NCBI RefSeq assembly: GCF_000495835.1
Contig: NZ_AWGC01000024.1
Span: 28,090-92,089 of the forward strand
Reading direction: 5' to 3'
DNA from: Asticcacaulis sp. AC402
Lineage (GTDB): Bacteria; Pseudomonadota; Alphaproteobacteria; Caulobacterales; Caulobacteraceae
DNA length: 64,000 nucleotides
Of this stretch, positions 8,111-17,800 are shown piece by piece. The position numbers and the translations under genes were made by a program. Positions within the stretch are counted from its first letter, which is position 1, and every line of letters starts with the position of its first letter. The notes under the pieces are model-generated. The model saw nothing but the letters and a program-made list of their open reading frames with translations, searched no databases and had not been told where the DNA came from.

Positions 8111-9529
8111 TTAAGGCTCAATATGCCATGAAAGCGTTGCCAGATCAACGGTTTGCTGGCGCTCGGCGATCTGGGGCGTGGCGTCGGAGACATCCTTTGT
8201 CCTCTGGGCGACCCGGGCGGCGCGATCGGCGGCCGGCACATCCAGCCAAACTCCGCGAAATGGCACGTGCGCTTGATCGGCGAGCGCCTGAGCCTTGTCG
8301 CGCCAGGCGGCTTCGCGGAAGGTGGCATCCAGAATCAGAGACTGGCCCGTAGCGGCGACGGTTTGCGCCAGGGTGAACATCTCACCATAGACCCGGTCAG
8401 TCTCGTCGGGCGTGTAGGCTTCGTGCGGCAGGGCTTCGTATTCCGGACAGGCCCAAAGGCGTTTGCGGATCTCATCGCTGCGCAGGATGACGGCGCCGGG
8501 CGGGCGGCCGCTGGCCGGGGCGATCTGGCGCGACTTCGTCGACTTGCCCGAGCCGGACAGGCCGCCAACGGCGGTGAAGGTCGGCGGCGCTATCTCAAGG
8601 AAACGGTGAGCCGCTTCAAGGTAGATGCGCGCCTTGTCCATTGCGTAGTTGCCCTCGCCGCCATAGTTGGCATTGACGTGACAACGTACACCGGCGCGCA
8701 CGGACAGGTACAGCGGCAGCAGTTTCAGGCCGGCATAGACGCTGTGGACGTCGTCCTCAAGGCGTGCAGCCTGTTCGAGATAGACATTGAGCACGCGCGA
8801 GGCAGCATCGCCATGGCCCCTCACCCACAGGTCCATCAACAGAAAGCCCAGATCATAGAGCACGTCGATCTGGCTGAGGCGTTCATTGAACTCGATACAG
8901 TCGAACAGGACCGGCAGGCCATTCTCGACCAGAATATTGCCCAGGTGCAGGTCGCCATGGCAGTGGCGGACATGACCGTCGGCAAAGCGTTTCAGAACGT
9001 CGGGCTCGACGGCTTCGTAGGCAGCATAAATGGCGGCATTATAGGCGTCGACAGCCCCGGCACCGAGTTGCGTCCGGAAGACCTCGATATTGCGCTGATT
9101 GGAATCGATGACGTATTTGACATTGTTGTCGTGCTGGGGGTCGCGGCAGATCTCCGAGCCGGCATGAAACCGGCCGACCATGCGGCCCAGATTGTGCATC
9201 AGGTCGAGATCGGGCGTCCAGGCCGGGTCGTTCGAACTTTGCTCGCCCAGGACGCCGCTGTTGTCGAAGCGGCGCATGACCAGGACGCTTTCGCCGGCGA
9301 TTTCCTCGACGCCGAGATAGATGTCGGCAGCCATGCGCTGATTGTAGCGCAGTTCGCGCAGCAGGGCCGAGCGGCGCTTTTCCGGAGAGGTAAAGTCGAG
9401 AAAGCCGTAATCGACCGACTTCTTGACCTTGTAGGCCTTGGTACCTTTAAGGATGACGACGGCGCACGAGGTTTCAATGACCTGGTCGGCGCCTTCTTTC
9501 AGGTGGTAGAGGACTTGGCTGAGCGACAT
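8111..9529 (-). CDS. Bifunctional APH-like kinase / P-loop AAA ATPase fusion
   Basis: A 472-residue fusion. The ATG at 9529 is preferred over an in-frame TTG at 9583. The N-terminal half is an aminoglycoside-phosphotransferase-like fold with the Brenner motif HGDLHLGN near residue 190 and the metal-binding FDCIEF near 210. The C-terminal half is a small P-loop kinase of the AAA_33/zeta-toxin type: Walker A GGLSGSGKST near residue 320, a LRSDEIRKR segment after it, and LILDATF further on. The family is widespread in proteobacteria as a bifunctional APH/ATP-binding protein. Its substrate is unknown and drug resistance should not be assumed. It stands alone, with 217 bp and 253 bp gaps on either side. 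Confidence 0.85.
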   Translation of the reverse strand: MSLSQVLYHLKEGADQVIETSCAVVILKGTKAYKVKKSVDYGFLDFTSPEKRRSALLRELRYNQRMAADIYLGVEEIAGESVLVMRRFDNSGVLGEQSSNDPAWTPDLDLMHNLGRMVGRFHAGSEICRDPQHDNNVKYVIDSNQRNIEVFRTQLGAGAVDAYNAAIYAAYEAVEPDVLKRFADGHVRHCHGDLHLGNILVENGLPVLFDCIEFNERLSQIDVLYDLGFLLMDLWVRGHGDAASRVLNVYLEQAARLEDDVHSVYAGLKLLPLYLSVRAGVRCHVNANYGGEGNYAMDKARIYLEAAHRFLEIAPPTFTAVGGLSGSGKSTKSRQIAPASGRPPGAVILRSDEIRKRLWACPEYEALPHEAYTPDETDRVYGEMFTLAQTVAATGQSLILDATFREAAWRDKAQALADQAHVPFRGVWLDVPAADRAARVAQRTKDVSDATPQIAERQQTVDLATLSWHIEP

Positions 9530-9782
9530 GGTTTTCGGGTAGGACGTTTTTGCCGGATTGGCAACAGAGGCGCTTGACGGCAAAGGGCGGCGTGGTCAAG
9601 GAAGGCGGAATGTCCCCTCCCGTGCCCCCGCTCTTTTGCGTCTCGTGCGGCAAGATGGATGCTCTGTTTTTTGGAATAGGATTTTGATTCCACCAAAAAC
9701 CCCGTTCCAGGGCTCAAGGCAAGATCAACGAAACATTTTTCGCGCCGGATGCAGCGCAGAAGGTATGCGATCGCCTTGACGA

Positions 9783-10439
9783 TTACGGATACAGCTTCTC
9801 GCGGGTCCAGCCGGTAGCGGTGCGGGTGAACTGGACGCGGTCGTGCAGGCGGAACGGGCGGTCGCGCCAGAATTCCATCGCACTGGGTTCCACACGGAAA
9901 CCCGTCCAGTGCGGGGGGCGCTCGATCTTGCCCAGACCGAACTTCAGGCCGTATTCCGCCACGCGCTTTTCCAAAGCAAAGCGATCGGGCAGCGGCTGCG
10001 ACTGGTCCGACGCCCAGGCGCCGATCTGGCTTTGACGGGCGCGCGACGCGAAATACAGGTCGGCCTCTGCGTCCGTGACGCGTGTGACATCGCCGCGGAT
10101 GCGAACCTGACGGCGCAGGGACTTCCAGTGGAACAGCAGCGCCGCCTTTGGATTGGCGGTCAGGTGCTGCCCCTTGGCGCTTTGGGTATTGGTATAGAAG
10201 ACGAAGCCCTGGTCGTCGAAGTCCTTGAGCAGCACCATGCGCACATCCGGCAGGCCGTCGTCGTCGACGGTCGCTACAGCCATGCCGTTCGGGTCATTCG
10301 GCTCCTTGGCGCGGGCGTCCTTCAGCCAGTCGGCGAACAGGACAAAGGGCTCGGCGACGTCGATCTCGGCGCCGTGGGCGGCATGAGCGTCAGCGTAGTC
10401 GGACTCGGACGGCGAAGCGGGGATCAGGGGTGACGACAT
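9783..10439 (-). CDS. pdxH: Pyridoxamine 5'-phosphate oxidase
   Basis: 218 residues, the normal length of PdxH. This FMN enzyme oxidises pyridoxine or pyridoxamine 5'-phosphate to pyridoxal 5'-phosphate in the cytoplasm. Seen in the sequence are the FMN/substrate-binding segments [18 protein letters not shown] and [19 protein letters not shown], the [16 protein letters not shown] stretch, and a C-terminus with [12 protein letters not shown] leading to REKLYP, all hallmarks of PdxH. It is divergent from the J-domain gene, with a 119-bp shared promoter region (10440-10558). Confidence 0.95.
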   Translation of the reverse strand: MSSPLIPASPSESDYADAHAAHGAEIDVAEPFVLFADWLKDARAKEPNDPNGMAVATVDDDGLPDVRMVLLKDFDDQGFVFYTNTQSAKGQHLTANPKAALLFHWKSLRRQVRIRGDVTRVTDAEADLYFASRARQSQIGAWASDQSQPLPDRFALEKRVAEYGLKFGLGKIERPPHWTGFRVEPSAMEFWRDRPFRLHDRVQFTRTATGWTREKLYP

Positions 10440-10558
10440 GGTGGTTCTCCTGCCCTGCCCTATAGCGGCTACTGCGGGGGTTCGCAGTTAAAAAACATGG
10501 CTAACGGCACATTAAGACTTTTTGCCGCATAACACGGCCGTAGCCTCAAGAGAGCGTC

Positions 10559-11359
10559 ATGGCCCGAGCGAAGAAACAACCCAAGCCCGCTGTTGCAACC
10601 GTCGAGGAACCGACCACACGCGCTGAAGCGCTGGTCGCGCTGGGCCTGGCCGGCGAGGTCAGCGACGACGATGTCCGCACCGCTTTCCGGACGCGGTTGA
10701 AGGCCGCTCATCCCGATATTCACGGCGGCACCGACGCCCTGCTGCGGCGGCTGATCCTGGCACGTGAGTTGCTGATGTCGGACAGCAAGTCGGCGCACGA
10801 ACATACAGAACTGCTAACCAATTTCGGGCCGCGGGTTGACGATCCGATCCGTCTGGACATCAGCCTGGCCCAGGCGATTGACGGCGGCGAGACCTTGAAG
10901 GACGTGCCGGCACTCGAAGTTTCGGCGGCGCATGAGGCGCTGACCTCGCTGACCCAGATGAAGACCCTGAGGGTGCCCTTGCCGGCGGGACTACGCAACG
11001 GCGATCTGTTGCGGGTGCCGACCGAAGGGGTACGCGCCGAGCAGGTCTTCCGGGTGCATATCGAGGCACCCGACGGGATTCGGGTGTGGGGCGGCGATCT
11101 GTGGATGACGGCCTATGTCGAGGCGCGGATCTTCGCCATCGGCGGACTTGCGCGAATCGAAACCCCGCATGGACCGCGAGACGTGGCGATCGAAAAGGAT
11201 GCCCCGCGTGGGTCGAGCCTTTGCTTGCCTGGGCTGGGATTGCCAGCGACCGACAAGTCTGCGGCCGGCAATCTGCATGTGCGGCTGGAAGCGATGATGA
11301 ACCGGGTACCTTCCTACAAAGAGGCCCTGAGCGAGTTCCGACTGAAATGGGCGTCGTGA
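10559..11359 (+). CDS. J-domain (DnaJ-like) protein
   Basis: 266 residues. An N-terminal degenerate J-domain (~20-75) carries the HPD motif at residues 51-53 (LKAAHPDIHGG), the contact point for DnaK-type Hsp70. The middle and C-terminal part resembles the DnaJ substrate-binding beta-domains (LRVPLPAGLRNGDLLRVP, then RVHIEAPDG). It lacks the Gly/Phe-rich linker and the Cys zinc finger, so it is a DnaJ-related co-chaperone rather than canonical DnaJ. Its 3' end overlaps the next gene by 13 bp, which suggests translational coupling. Confidence 0.8.
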   Translation: MARAKKQPKPAVATVEEPTTRAEALVALGLAGEVSDDDVRTAFRTRLKAAHPDIHGGTDALLRRLILARELLMSDSKSAHEHTELLTNFGPRVDDPIRLDISLAQAIDGGETLKDVPALEVSAAHEALTSLTQMKTLRVPLPAGLRNGDLLRVPTEGVRAEQVFRVHIEAPDGIRVWGGDLWMTAYVEARIFAIGGLARIETPHGPRDVAIEKDAPRGSSLCLPGLGLPATDKSAAGNLHVRLEAMMNRVPSYKEALSEFRLKWAS

Positions 11360-12066
11360 GCGCAGACATCTTCAGTCCCTCCCTGGGCATTCGGGAAGAT
11401 AGTTTCGGCAATCCTGTCGGCAAGGCGATTGCGGATTGGACCGGATGCGCGCGTTTGGTGGATGTCGTTCTGGAGGGCCGTTGTTGCCGCGTAGAGCCCT
11501 ATGCGACGGGGCATGCCGAGGGGTTGTTCCGGGCTTTTGCCCGCGGGAACGGCGGGCTGTTCAGCTATCTCCCCTGGGGACCGTTCGGGTCGGCTGGTGA
11601 AATCGATGAGGTCGTGCGTTTGCACAGCGACCAGCGTGGCTTTCAGACCTTTGTCGTCGTCACCGGCGACGGGCCGGTCGGCCTGGCCAGCTATATGCGC
11701 TATGATATGCCGAACGGATCCGTCGAGATCGGCGGGCTGACGTTTTCGCCGTTGTTGCAGCGGACGACGGCGGCGACGGAGGCCATGTATCTGATGATGC
11801 GCCATGCCTTCGACGGCGGCTACCGACGTTATGAATGGAAATGCGATCAGTTGAACGCCCCGTCCAAGCGGGCGGCCGAACGGCTGGGGTTCGGTTTTGA
11901 AGGCGTCTTTCGCAATGCTGTCGTGACCAAGGGCCGTCGGCGAGATACGGCGTGGTATTCGGTGATTGTCGAGGAATGGCCGCAGGTGCGGGAACGGCTG
12001 GAGGCATGGCTGAGGCCGGAGAATTTTGGTGACGACGGGCGACAGATGTTGCCGCTGACCCCATAA
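11347..12066 (+). CDS. GNAT-family N-acetyltransferase (RimJ/RimL-like)
   Basis: 239 residues from ATG 11347 (GTG at 11356 is an alternative). It overlaps the J-domain gene by 13 bp in another frame. A RimJ/RimL-type acetyl-CoA-dependent acetyltransferase is suggested by the early VEPYATGHAEGLFRAF helix, the central beta strand VEIGGLTFSPLLQRTTAATEA (pyrophosphate-binding loop region), the RRYEWKCDQLNAPSKRAAERLGF signature, and FEGVFRNAVVTKGRRRDTAWYS. The acceptor substrate is unknown. Its TAA stop forms part of the outer arm of the large palindrome at 12064-12186. Confidence 0.85.
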   Translation: MGVVSADIFSPSLGIREDSFGNPVGKAIADWTGCARLVDVVLEGRCCRVEPYATGHAEGLFRAFARGNGGLFSYLPWGPFGSAGEIDEVVRLHSDQRGFQTFVVVTGDGPVGLASYMRYDMPNGSVEIGGLTFSPLLQRTTAATEAMYLMMRHAFDGGYRRYEWKCDQLNAPSKRAAERLGFGFEGVFRNAVVTKGRRRDTAWYSVIVEEWPQVRERLEAWLRPENFGDDGRQMLPLTP

Positions 12067-12186
12067 CGGGGTGCGGGGTCCGCGACCCCGCATTCTTGAA
12101 TATCTTCCTGCCGTTCGCCCCCAAAGGCGGGCGAACGGCAGGAAGATATCTGGAAGACGTGGGGCCACGGGCCCCACACCCCGTTA
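12064..12186. repeat. Four-arm cruciform palindromic repeat, copy C1 (between convergent stop codons)
   Basis: The whole gap between two convergent genes is one nested palindrome. The outer arms 12064-12073 and 12177-12186 (TAACGGGGTG/CACCCCGTTA) are perfect and include the stop codons of both genes. Inside are hairpin 1 (12074-12090, GGGGTC/GACCCC), a 20-bp perfect central stem (12101-12120 with 12129-12148), and hairpin 3 (12159-12177, GTGGGGCC/GGCCCCAC). It probably acts as a bidirectional terminator. A second copy with the same architecture, inverted, is at 26936-27065, and a reduced one at 49076-49115. Confidence 0.88.
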
Positions 12187-13437
12187 TTTGGTCCGCGCCA
12201 GCAAGGGCGATTCCGATTCGATCAGTCCATTTTCGCGACTGACCAAGGTCGCACACAACAGTTGACTCGTCACATTGGTCGCCGTGCGTATCATGTCCAG
12301 AATCCGGTCGATCGCCGCCAGCAGCGCAATCCCTTCCAGCGGCAATCCGGCCGTCGACAGAGTCACCGTCAGCATGACCGTCGCTACGCCCGGCACCCCA
12401 GCCGTCGCCAGTGAGCCCAGTACGCTGGCCAGGGCGATCAGAATATAGTGCTGAACGGTCAGATCGATGCCGAAATAGTTGGCGATAAACACCGCTGAAA
12501 TCGCCGGATAGATCGCCCCGCACCCATCCGCCTTCATATTGGCGCCCAGCGGCAGGGCAAATCCGGCATAGCCCTTCTGCAGCTTCAGGTTTTCAATGGC
12601 CGCCTGAAGCGACACCGGCAGCGTGCCGATCGAAGAGCACGTAAAAAAGGCCGTCTGCTGGGCCGTAAAAATGCTCTTGTAGAACCCGACCACCCGCAAC
12701 CCATGCAGCTTCAGCAGGGCCGGATAAACCCCCAGCAGCAACACAAAACAGCCGAGATACACCAGGCCGATATAGGGCACCAAGGGCTTCAAGGCGTCCA
12801 GACCATAGGAGGCCACCACTGAACCGATCAGACCGAACACGCCGATGGGTGTCAATTGGATGATCCATCGCGTCAGCCGGAACATGACCTGGGAGCCCTG
12901 CTCAACGATTACGCCCAGCTCCCTGGATTTATTCCCCAAAGCACCAATCGCCGCGCCCACCAGGATTGCAAAGAAAACGACGCTGAGCACCTGGCCTTCG
13001 GCGAAACTCTTGAAGATGTTCGATGGCACGATCCCCGTAATCACGTCCACCGGCGGAGGGATGACCTTCGGCGTCACGTTGGCCAGGGGCAGGCCCGACA
13101 AGCCAGCCCCCGGCTGGAAGTACCAGCCGATGGCCAGGCCGATCGATACCGCGATCACGGAGGTAATCATGAACCACATTATCGTATAAAGGCCCAGGCG
13201 AACCGCCCTGCCCCCGCCGGCCGCATCCTCGCCCTGGCCCAGCCGCGCCACCGACGCCGCAATGGTGAAAAACACCAGGGGCACCACCAGCATCTTGATC
13301 GCCCGGACAAAGGTATCGCCGATCGGGTTCAAAACCGGCAAGGCCGCCTCACCCCAAATCAAGGCGACAACAACGCCGGCGGCAAAGGCGATCACAGTCC
13401 GCAGCCAGAAAGGTATAAGGCCCAGCGCCTTCAACAT
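12184..13437 (-). CDS. Dicarboxylate/amino acid:cation symporter (DAACS family)
   Basis: 417 residues, normal length for the DctA/GltP family. It is an inner-membrane secondary transporter that takes up dicarboxylates or acidic amino acids with Na+ or H+. Many hydrophobic helices are visible. The conserved re-entrant serine-rich loop appears as CSSIGTLPVSL and the later loop as GANMKADGCGAIYPA. The C-terminal substrate motif is DRILDMIRTATNVTSQ, a variant of the usual DRxxDMxRTxxNVxGD. The exact substrate is unknown. The stop codon lies within the cruciform repeat shared with the convergent acetyltransferase gene. Confidence 0.9.
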   Translation of the reverse strand: MLKALGLIPFWLRTVIAFAAGVVVALIWGEAALPVLNPIGDTFVRAIKMLVVPLVFFTIAASVARLGQGEDAAGGGRAVRLGLYTIMWFMITSVIAVSIGLAIGWYFQPGAGLSGLPLANVTPKVIPPPVDVITGIVPSNIFKSFAEGQVLSVVFFAILVGAAIGALGNKSRELGVIVEQGSQVMFRLTRWIIQLTPIGVFGLIGSVVASYGLDALKPLVPYIGLVYLGCFVLLLGVYPALLKLHGLRVVGFYKSIFTAQQTAFFTCSSIGTLPVSLQAAIENLKLQKGYAGFALPLGANMKADGCGAIYPAISAVFIANYFGIDLTVQHYILIALASVLGSLATAGVPGVATVMLTVTLSTAGLPLEGIALLAAIDRILDMIRTATNVTSQLLCATLVSRENGLIESESPLLARTK

Positions 13438-13540
13438 AATAATTTCTCACGTAACCAGTCCGCAGCTATGCCCCCCTTTGCGCCAATAGACGAACTAAAA
13501 AAATTGCGGCCACAGGTGAATGCCGCTAAAGCCAGAGCAA

Positions 13541-13590
13541 TTTTTCAGCTCAAGCGCCGCATGGCTCCTCGCATAAGCTCGGACGGGCGG
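13541..13590. repeat. Short dispersed repeat, family D copy 1
   Basis: The string TTTTCAGCTCAAGCGCCG, a short spacer, then ATGGCTCCTCGCA and AAGCTCGG recurs at 57376-57435. The second copy has ~13 extra bases between the two halves. It lies in the gap between the symporter start and aroC. Function unknown. Confidence 0.6.
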
Positions 13591-13643
13591 TCGCCCTTGC
13601 CAAGGCGCAGGTAGACGCGCCTTGGAATTACAGACGGAAAGTC

Positions 13644-14747
13644 ATGTCGCACAATACTTTCGGCCATCTGTTTCGAGTCACCACGTGGGGCGAAAGCCAC
13701 GGCCCGGCGCTGGGCTGCGTGATCGATGGCTGCCCGCCGGGCATTCCCCTGACCGAAGACGACATCCAGTGGGCCATGGACCGGCGCAAACCCGGCGGCT
13801 CGCGCTTCGTCACCCAGCGCCGCGAAGCTGATGAAGCCAGGATTCTGTCCGGCGTCTTCGAAGGCGTCACCACCGGCACCCCGATCTCAATATTGATCGA
13901 AAACACCGACCAGCGCTCCAAGGACTATGGCGACATCGCCCGTCAGTTCCGTCCGGGGCACGCCGACTATACCTACTTTGCCAAGTACGGCGTACGCGAC
14001 TACCGCGGCGGCGGCAGGTCCTCTGCCCGGGAAACGGCCACCCGGGTTGCCGCCGGCGCCGTGGCGCTGAAGGTGCTGCAAACCCTGGTGGGCGGCATCC
14101 AGGTCCGCGCCGCCCTGGTGCAACTCGGCGTCTATAAGGTTGACCGCGCCAACTGGGACTGGGCCCAGACCGCTGAAAACCCTTTCTTTTCGCCGGACGC
14201 CGCTTCGGTCCCCGCCTGGGAAGACTATCTCGACGGCATCCGCAAGGCTGGCTCCAGCATTGGTGCCGTCGTCGAAGTCGTCGCCGATGGGGTCCCGGCC
14301 GGCTGGGGGGCGCCACTTTATGCCAAGCTCGACTCCGAACTGGCCGCCGCCCTGATGACGATCAACGCTGTCAAAGGCGTCGAAATCGGCGACGGCTTCG
14401 GCTCAGCCGTGCTCTCTGGCGAAGACAATGCCGACGAAATGCGCATGACCGACGGCCAGCTGGTGTTCAAGTCAAACCATGCCGGCGGCGTCCTGGGTGG
14501 CATCTCGACCGGCCAGCCCGTGGTGGCGCGCATGGCGCTGAAGCCGACCTCATCAATATTGACCCGCCGAGAAAGTGTCGATGAAGCTGGTCAGGAGGTC
14601 GAACTGATGACCAAGGGCCGCCACGACCCGTGCGTCGGCATTCGCGCCGTGCCGGTCGCCGAAGCCATGATGAGCTGTGTGCTGCTGGACGCCTTTTTGC
14701 GCCATCGCGGCCAGACCGGCGGCGGTATTCACGAAATCGGGAATTAA
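13644..14747 (+). CDS. aroC: Chorismate synthase
   Basis: 367 residues, full length. The enzyme makes chorismate from 5-enolpyruvylshikimate-3-phosphate with reduced FMN, the last step of the shikimate pathway. All three family signatures are visible: [18 protein letters not shown] near the N-terminus (here 15-32), [14 protein letters not shown] with [17 protein letters not shown] in the middle, and the C-terminal [19 protein letters not shown]. It starts at ATG 13644 and is a single-gene unit, 66 bp upstream of the RTX genes. Confidence 0.97.
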   Translation: MSHNTFGHLFRVTTWGESHGPALGCVIDGCPPGIPLTEDDIQWAMDRRKPGGSRFVTQRREADEARILSGVFEGVTTGTPISILIENTDQRSKDYGDIARQFRPGHADYTYFAKYGVRDYRGGGRSSARETATRVAAGAVALKVLQTLVGGIQVRAALVQLGVYKVDRANWDWAQTAENPFFSPDAASVPAWEDYLDGIRKAGSSIGAVVEVVADGVPAGWGAPLYAKLDSELAAALMTINAVKGVEIGDGFGSAVLSGEDNADEMRMTDGQLVFKSNHAGGVLGGISTGQPVVARMALKPTSSILTRRESVDEAGQEVELMTKGRHDPCVGIRAVPVAEAMMSCVLLDAFLRHRGQTGGGIHEIGN

Positions 14748-14813
14748 CCATCCGTCGTTGTCAGCAGCAGATTACCGTTCCATACTGTTGAAAACGCGGA
14801 TGGAGAAACGCTC

Positions 14814-17800
14814 ATGCTGTATTCAGGCACACCGGGTAACGACACCTTCGCTGGCACCAGCGACAACGACACGGCGAACGGCAATGGTGGCCATGATACC
14901 CTGGCCGGCGGGGTCGGCGACGATGTCATCACCGGCGATGACGGCAATGACAGCCTCAGCGGCGAATGGGGCAACGACACTCTGTCCGGAGGCGTCGGGT
15001 CCGATACCCTGGAAGGTGGCTTCGGCGACGACAGCCTTAGCGACAGCGATGGCGGCACGCTGAGCGGCGGCGACGGGTTCGACAGCCTGACCGGCGGCAC
15101 CGGCGCCGATGTCCTGAATGGCGGCGCCAACGGTGACTGGCTGTCCGGCGGCGGCGCGAATGATATCCTGACCGATGGCGACCTCGGCGACCTGGCCAAC
15201 GACACGCTTTTGGGCGGAACGGGCGACGATATCCTGTTCAGCCGCGGTGGCGCCGACTCGATCGAAGGCGGCGACGGTACGGACAGCCTGGTGCTGGACC
15301 GCACGACCTCGGCCACCGCGCTGATGGTCGACATGGCGCTGATGGTGACGCCGGGCGGGACTGTGCTGGCCGACGGCACATCGATCGCCAGGGTCGAGCT
15401 GGCTGAAATTCGCGGGGGCAGCGGTAATGACACCTTCCTGGGGGGCACCGCGGCCGATCGCTTCTTCGGCGGCGCCGGCGCCGACAGTCTGACGGGGGGG
15501 GCCGGCAACGACCGCCTGGAGGGCGAGGACGGCAACGACCAGTTGAATGGCGGCGCCGGCAACGATACCCTGACCGGCGGGGCCGGACTGGATACGGTCA
15601 GCTATGCCAGCGCCGGTGGCGCCACGACTGTCGACCTGAGGGTCACTGTGGCCCAGAATACCGGCGGCGGCGGCATCGATGTCCTTAGCCAGGTTGAGCA
15701 CGTCATCGGCTCCGCCCATACCGATGTAATGATTGGCAACTCCGCCGGCAACCGGCTGGACGGCGGGGCCGGTGCAGACACCATGGCGGGCGGCGCCGGG
15801 GATGATACCTATATCATCGATGCCGCCGGCGATATCGCCCAGGAAAGTGTCAATGCCGGTATCGATACAGCCCATGCCGGGGTCACCTGGTCCGTGGTCG
15901 GAACGCAGGTCGAAAACCTTATCCTTACCGGAACGGCCAATAGCAACGCCACCGGGAACGGGCTCAACAATGCGCTGACGGGAAACAGCGGCAATAATCT
16001 GCTCGACGGTGGTACCGGCGGTGACGTGATGACTGGCGGGTTGGGGGACGATACCTACATTGTCGACGCCGTCGGCGACCGCATTCTCGAAAACCATCTC
16101 GAAGGCACAGACACCGTCCGCACCAGTGTCACCTATTCGCTGTTTGGCCGGGCCGTCGAAATCCTGGCGATGACCGGATCAGCCAATATCGAGGCCACCG
16201 GCAATTCCCTGAACAATAGCCTCATCGGCAATGGAGGTAACAACTTGCTGGACGGCGCCGGCGGCAACGACGTCCTGACCGGCGGCCTGGGGGACGACAC
16301 CTATGTCGTCGACGCCCCTGGCGACCGCGTCGTCGAAAACCATCTCGAAGGTACCGACACCGTCCGCAGCAGCATCACCTATTCGATGTTCGGCCGCGCC
16401 GTCGAAGTCCTGGTCCTGACCGGGTCAGAGAATATCAACGGCAGCGGAAATTCGCTGGCCAATACCCTCACCGGCAACGCTGGCAACAACGGGCTGGATG
16501 GCAGCACAGGGAACGACAGCCTGGACGGCCTGGCGGGCCAGGACAGCCTTGACGGCGGTGACGGAAACGATGTCCTGTCCGGTGGCGACGGCCACGATGT
16601 CCTGATTGGCGGCGCCGGTTCGGATAGCCTGGCTGGTGGTGCGGGTAACGACAGCTACACGGTCGACGGCCTCAACGACACGCTTGTGGAACAGGCTGAC
16701 CAGGGGCGCGACCAGGTGACCACGGGCCTGTCCTATGTTCTGGGCGAAAATCTCGAGGACCTGGTCCTGACGGGCAGCGCCCTCACCGCCACCGGCAACA
16801 GCCTTGATAACGCCCTGACCGGCACCGGCGCCGCGAATACGCTGAACGGGCTGACTGGCAACGACACCCTGACAGGCGGCACCGGCAACGACACCTATTA
16901 TATCGACTCGGCCGCAGATGCGATCGTCGAAGCCATAGGCGGCGGCACCGACCTCGCCCTGGCCAGCGCCAGCTACGTCCTCGCGGATACAGCCCGGGTG
17001 GAAACCCTGACCCTGACGGGCTCCGGCAACTTGGATGCGACGGGCAACATCGCTGCCAATACCGTAAACGGCAATAGCGGTAACAACCGGCTGGATGGCG
17101 GTGGCGGCCTCGATACCATGATCGGAGGACTGGGTGACGATACCTATTTCGTCAACAGCCTGGATGTCGTGATCGAAGCCACGGGCGGCGGCTATGATTC
17201 TATTGTGCTGCAAAGCTACGACCGTACCGACTTCGCGCTGGCTGCGGACAGCGAGATAGAGGCTGTGACGATTATGGGTAACGGCCAGATTTCTGTGGTC
17301 GGTAACGGTTTCAATAACCGCCTTGACGGGAACAATGCCCATAACCGGTTCGACGGCCTGGGGGGACATGACGAACTGCTCGGCCAGGGTGGCAATGACT
17401 CGCTCTACGGCGATGAAGGTAACGACACGCTTAGCGGCGGCGACGGCGGCGACCGGGTGAACGGCGGCGCCGGCGACGACTCCATGACCGGAGGCCTCGG
17501 TGACGATACTTACTATATCGACTCAGGCAGTGACGTCGTGATCGAACTGGCCGGCCAGGGCCTGGATACGATTCTTGTCAATACCACCTACAGCCTGGCC
17601 GGAACCTATATCGAAGGCCTGCAACTGAACGTAACGACGGGAAACTTCAACCTTACCGGAAATGAGACTGCCAACCGGATGGTCGGCAATGAGGGCGACA
17701 ACCTGCTGGATGGCGGCGCCGGCGCCGACAGCCTGCGCGGTGGTACGGGGAACGATACCTATGTCGTCGATGACGCGGGAGACCTGCTTTACGAAGACCC

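Noticed and set aside
14823..16097. Long minus-strand reading frames opposite the RTX genes (up to 431 residues).
   Set aside because: They mirror the high-GC repeats of the RTX genes, have no family match and conflict with a clearly better gene on the plus strand.
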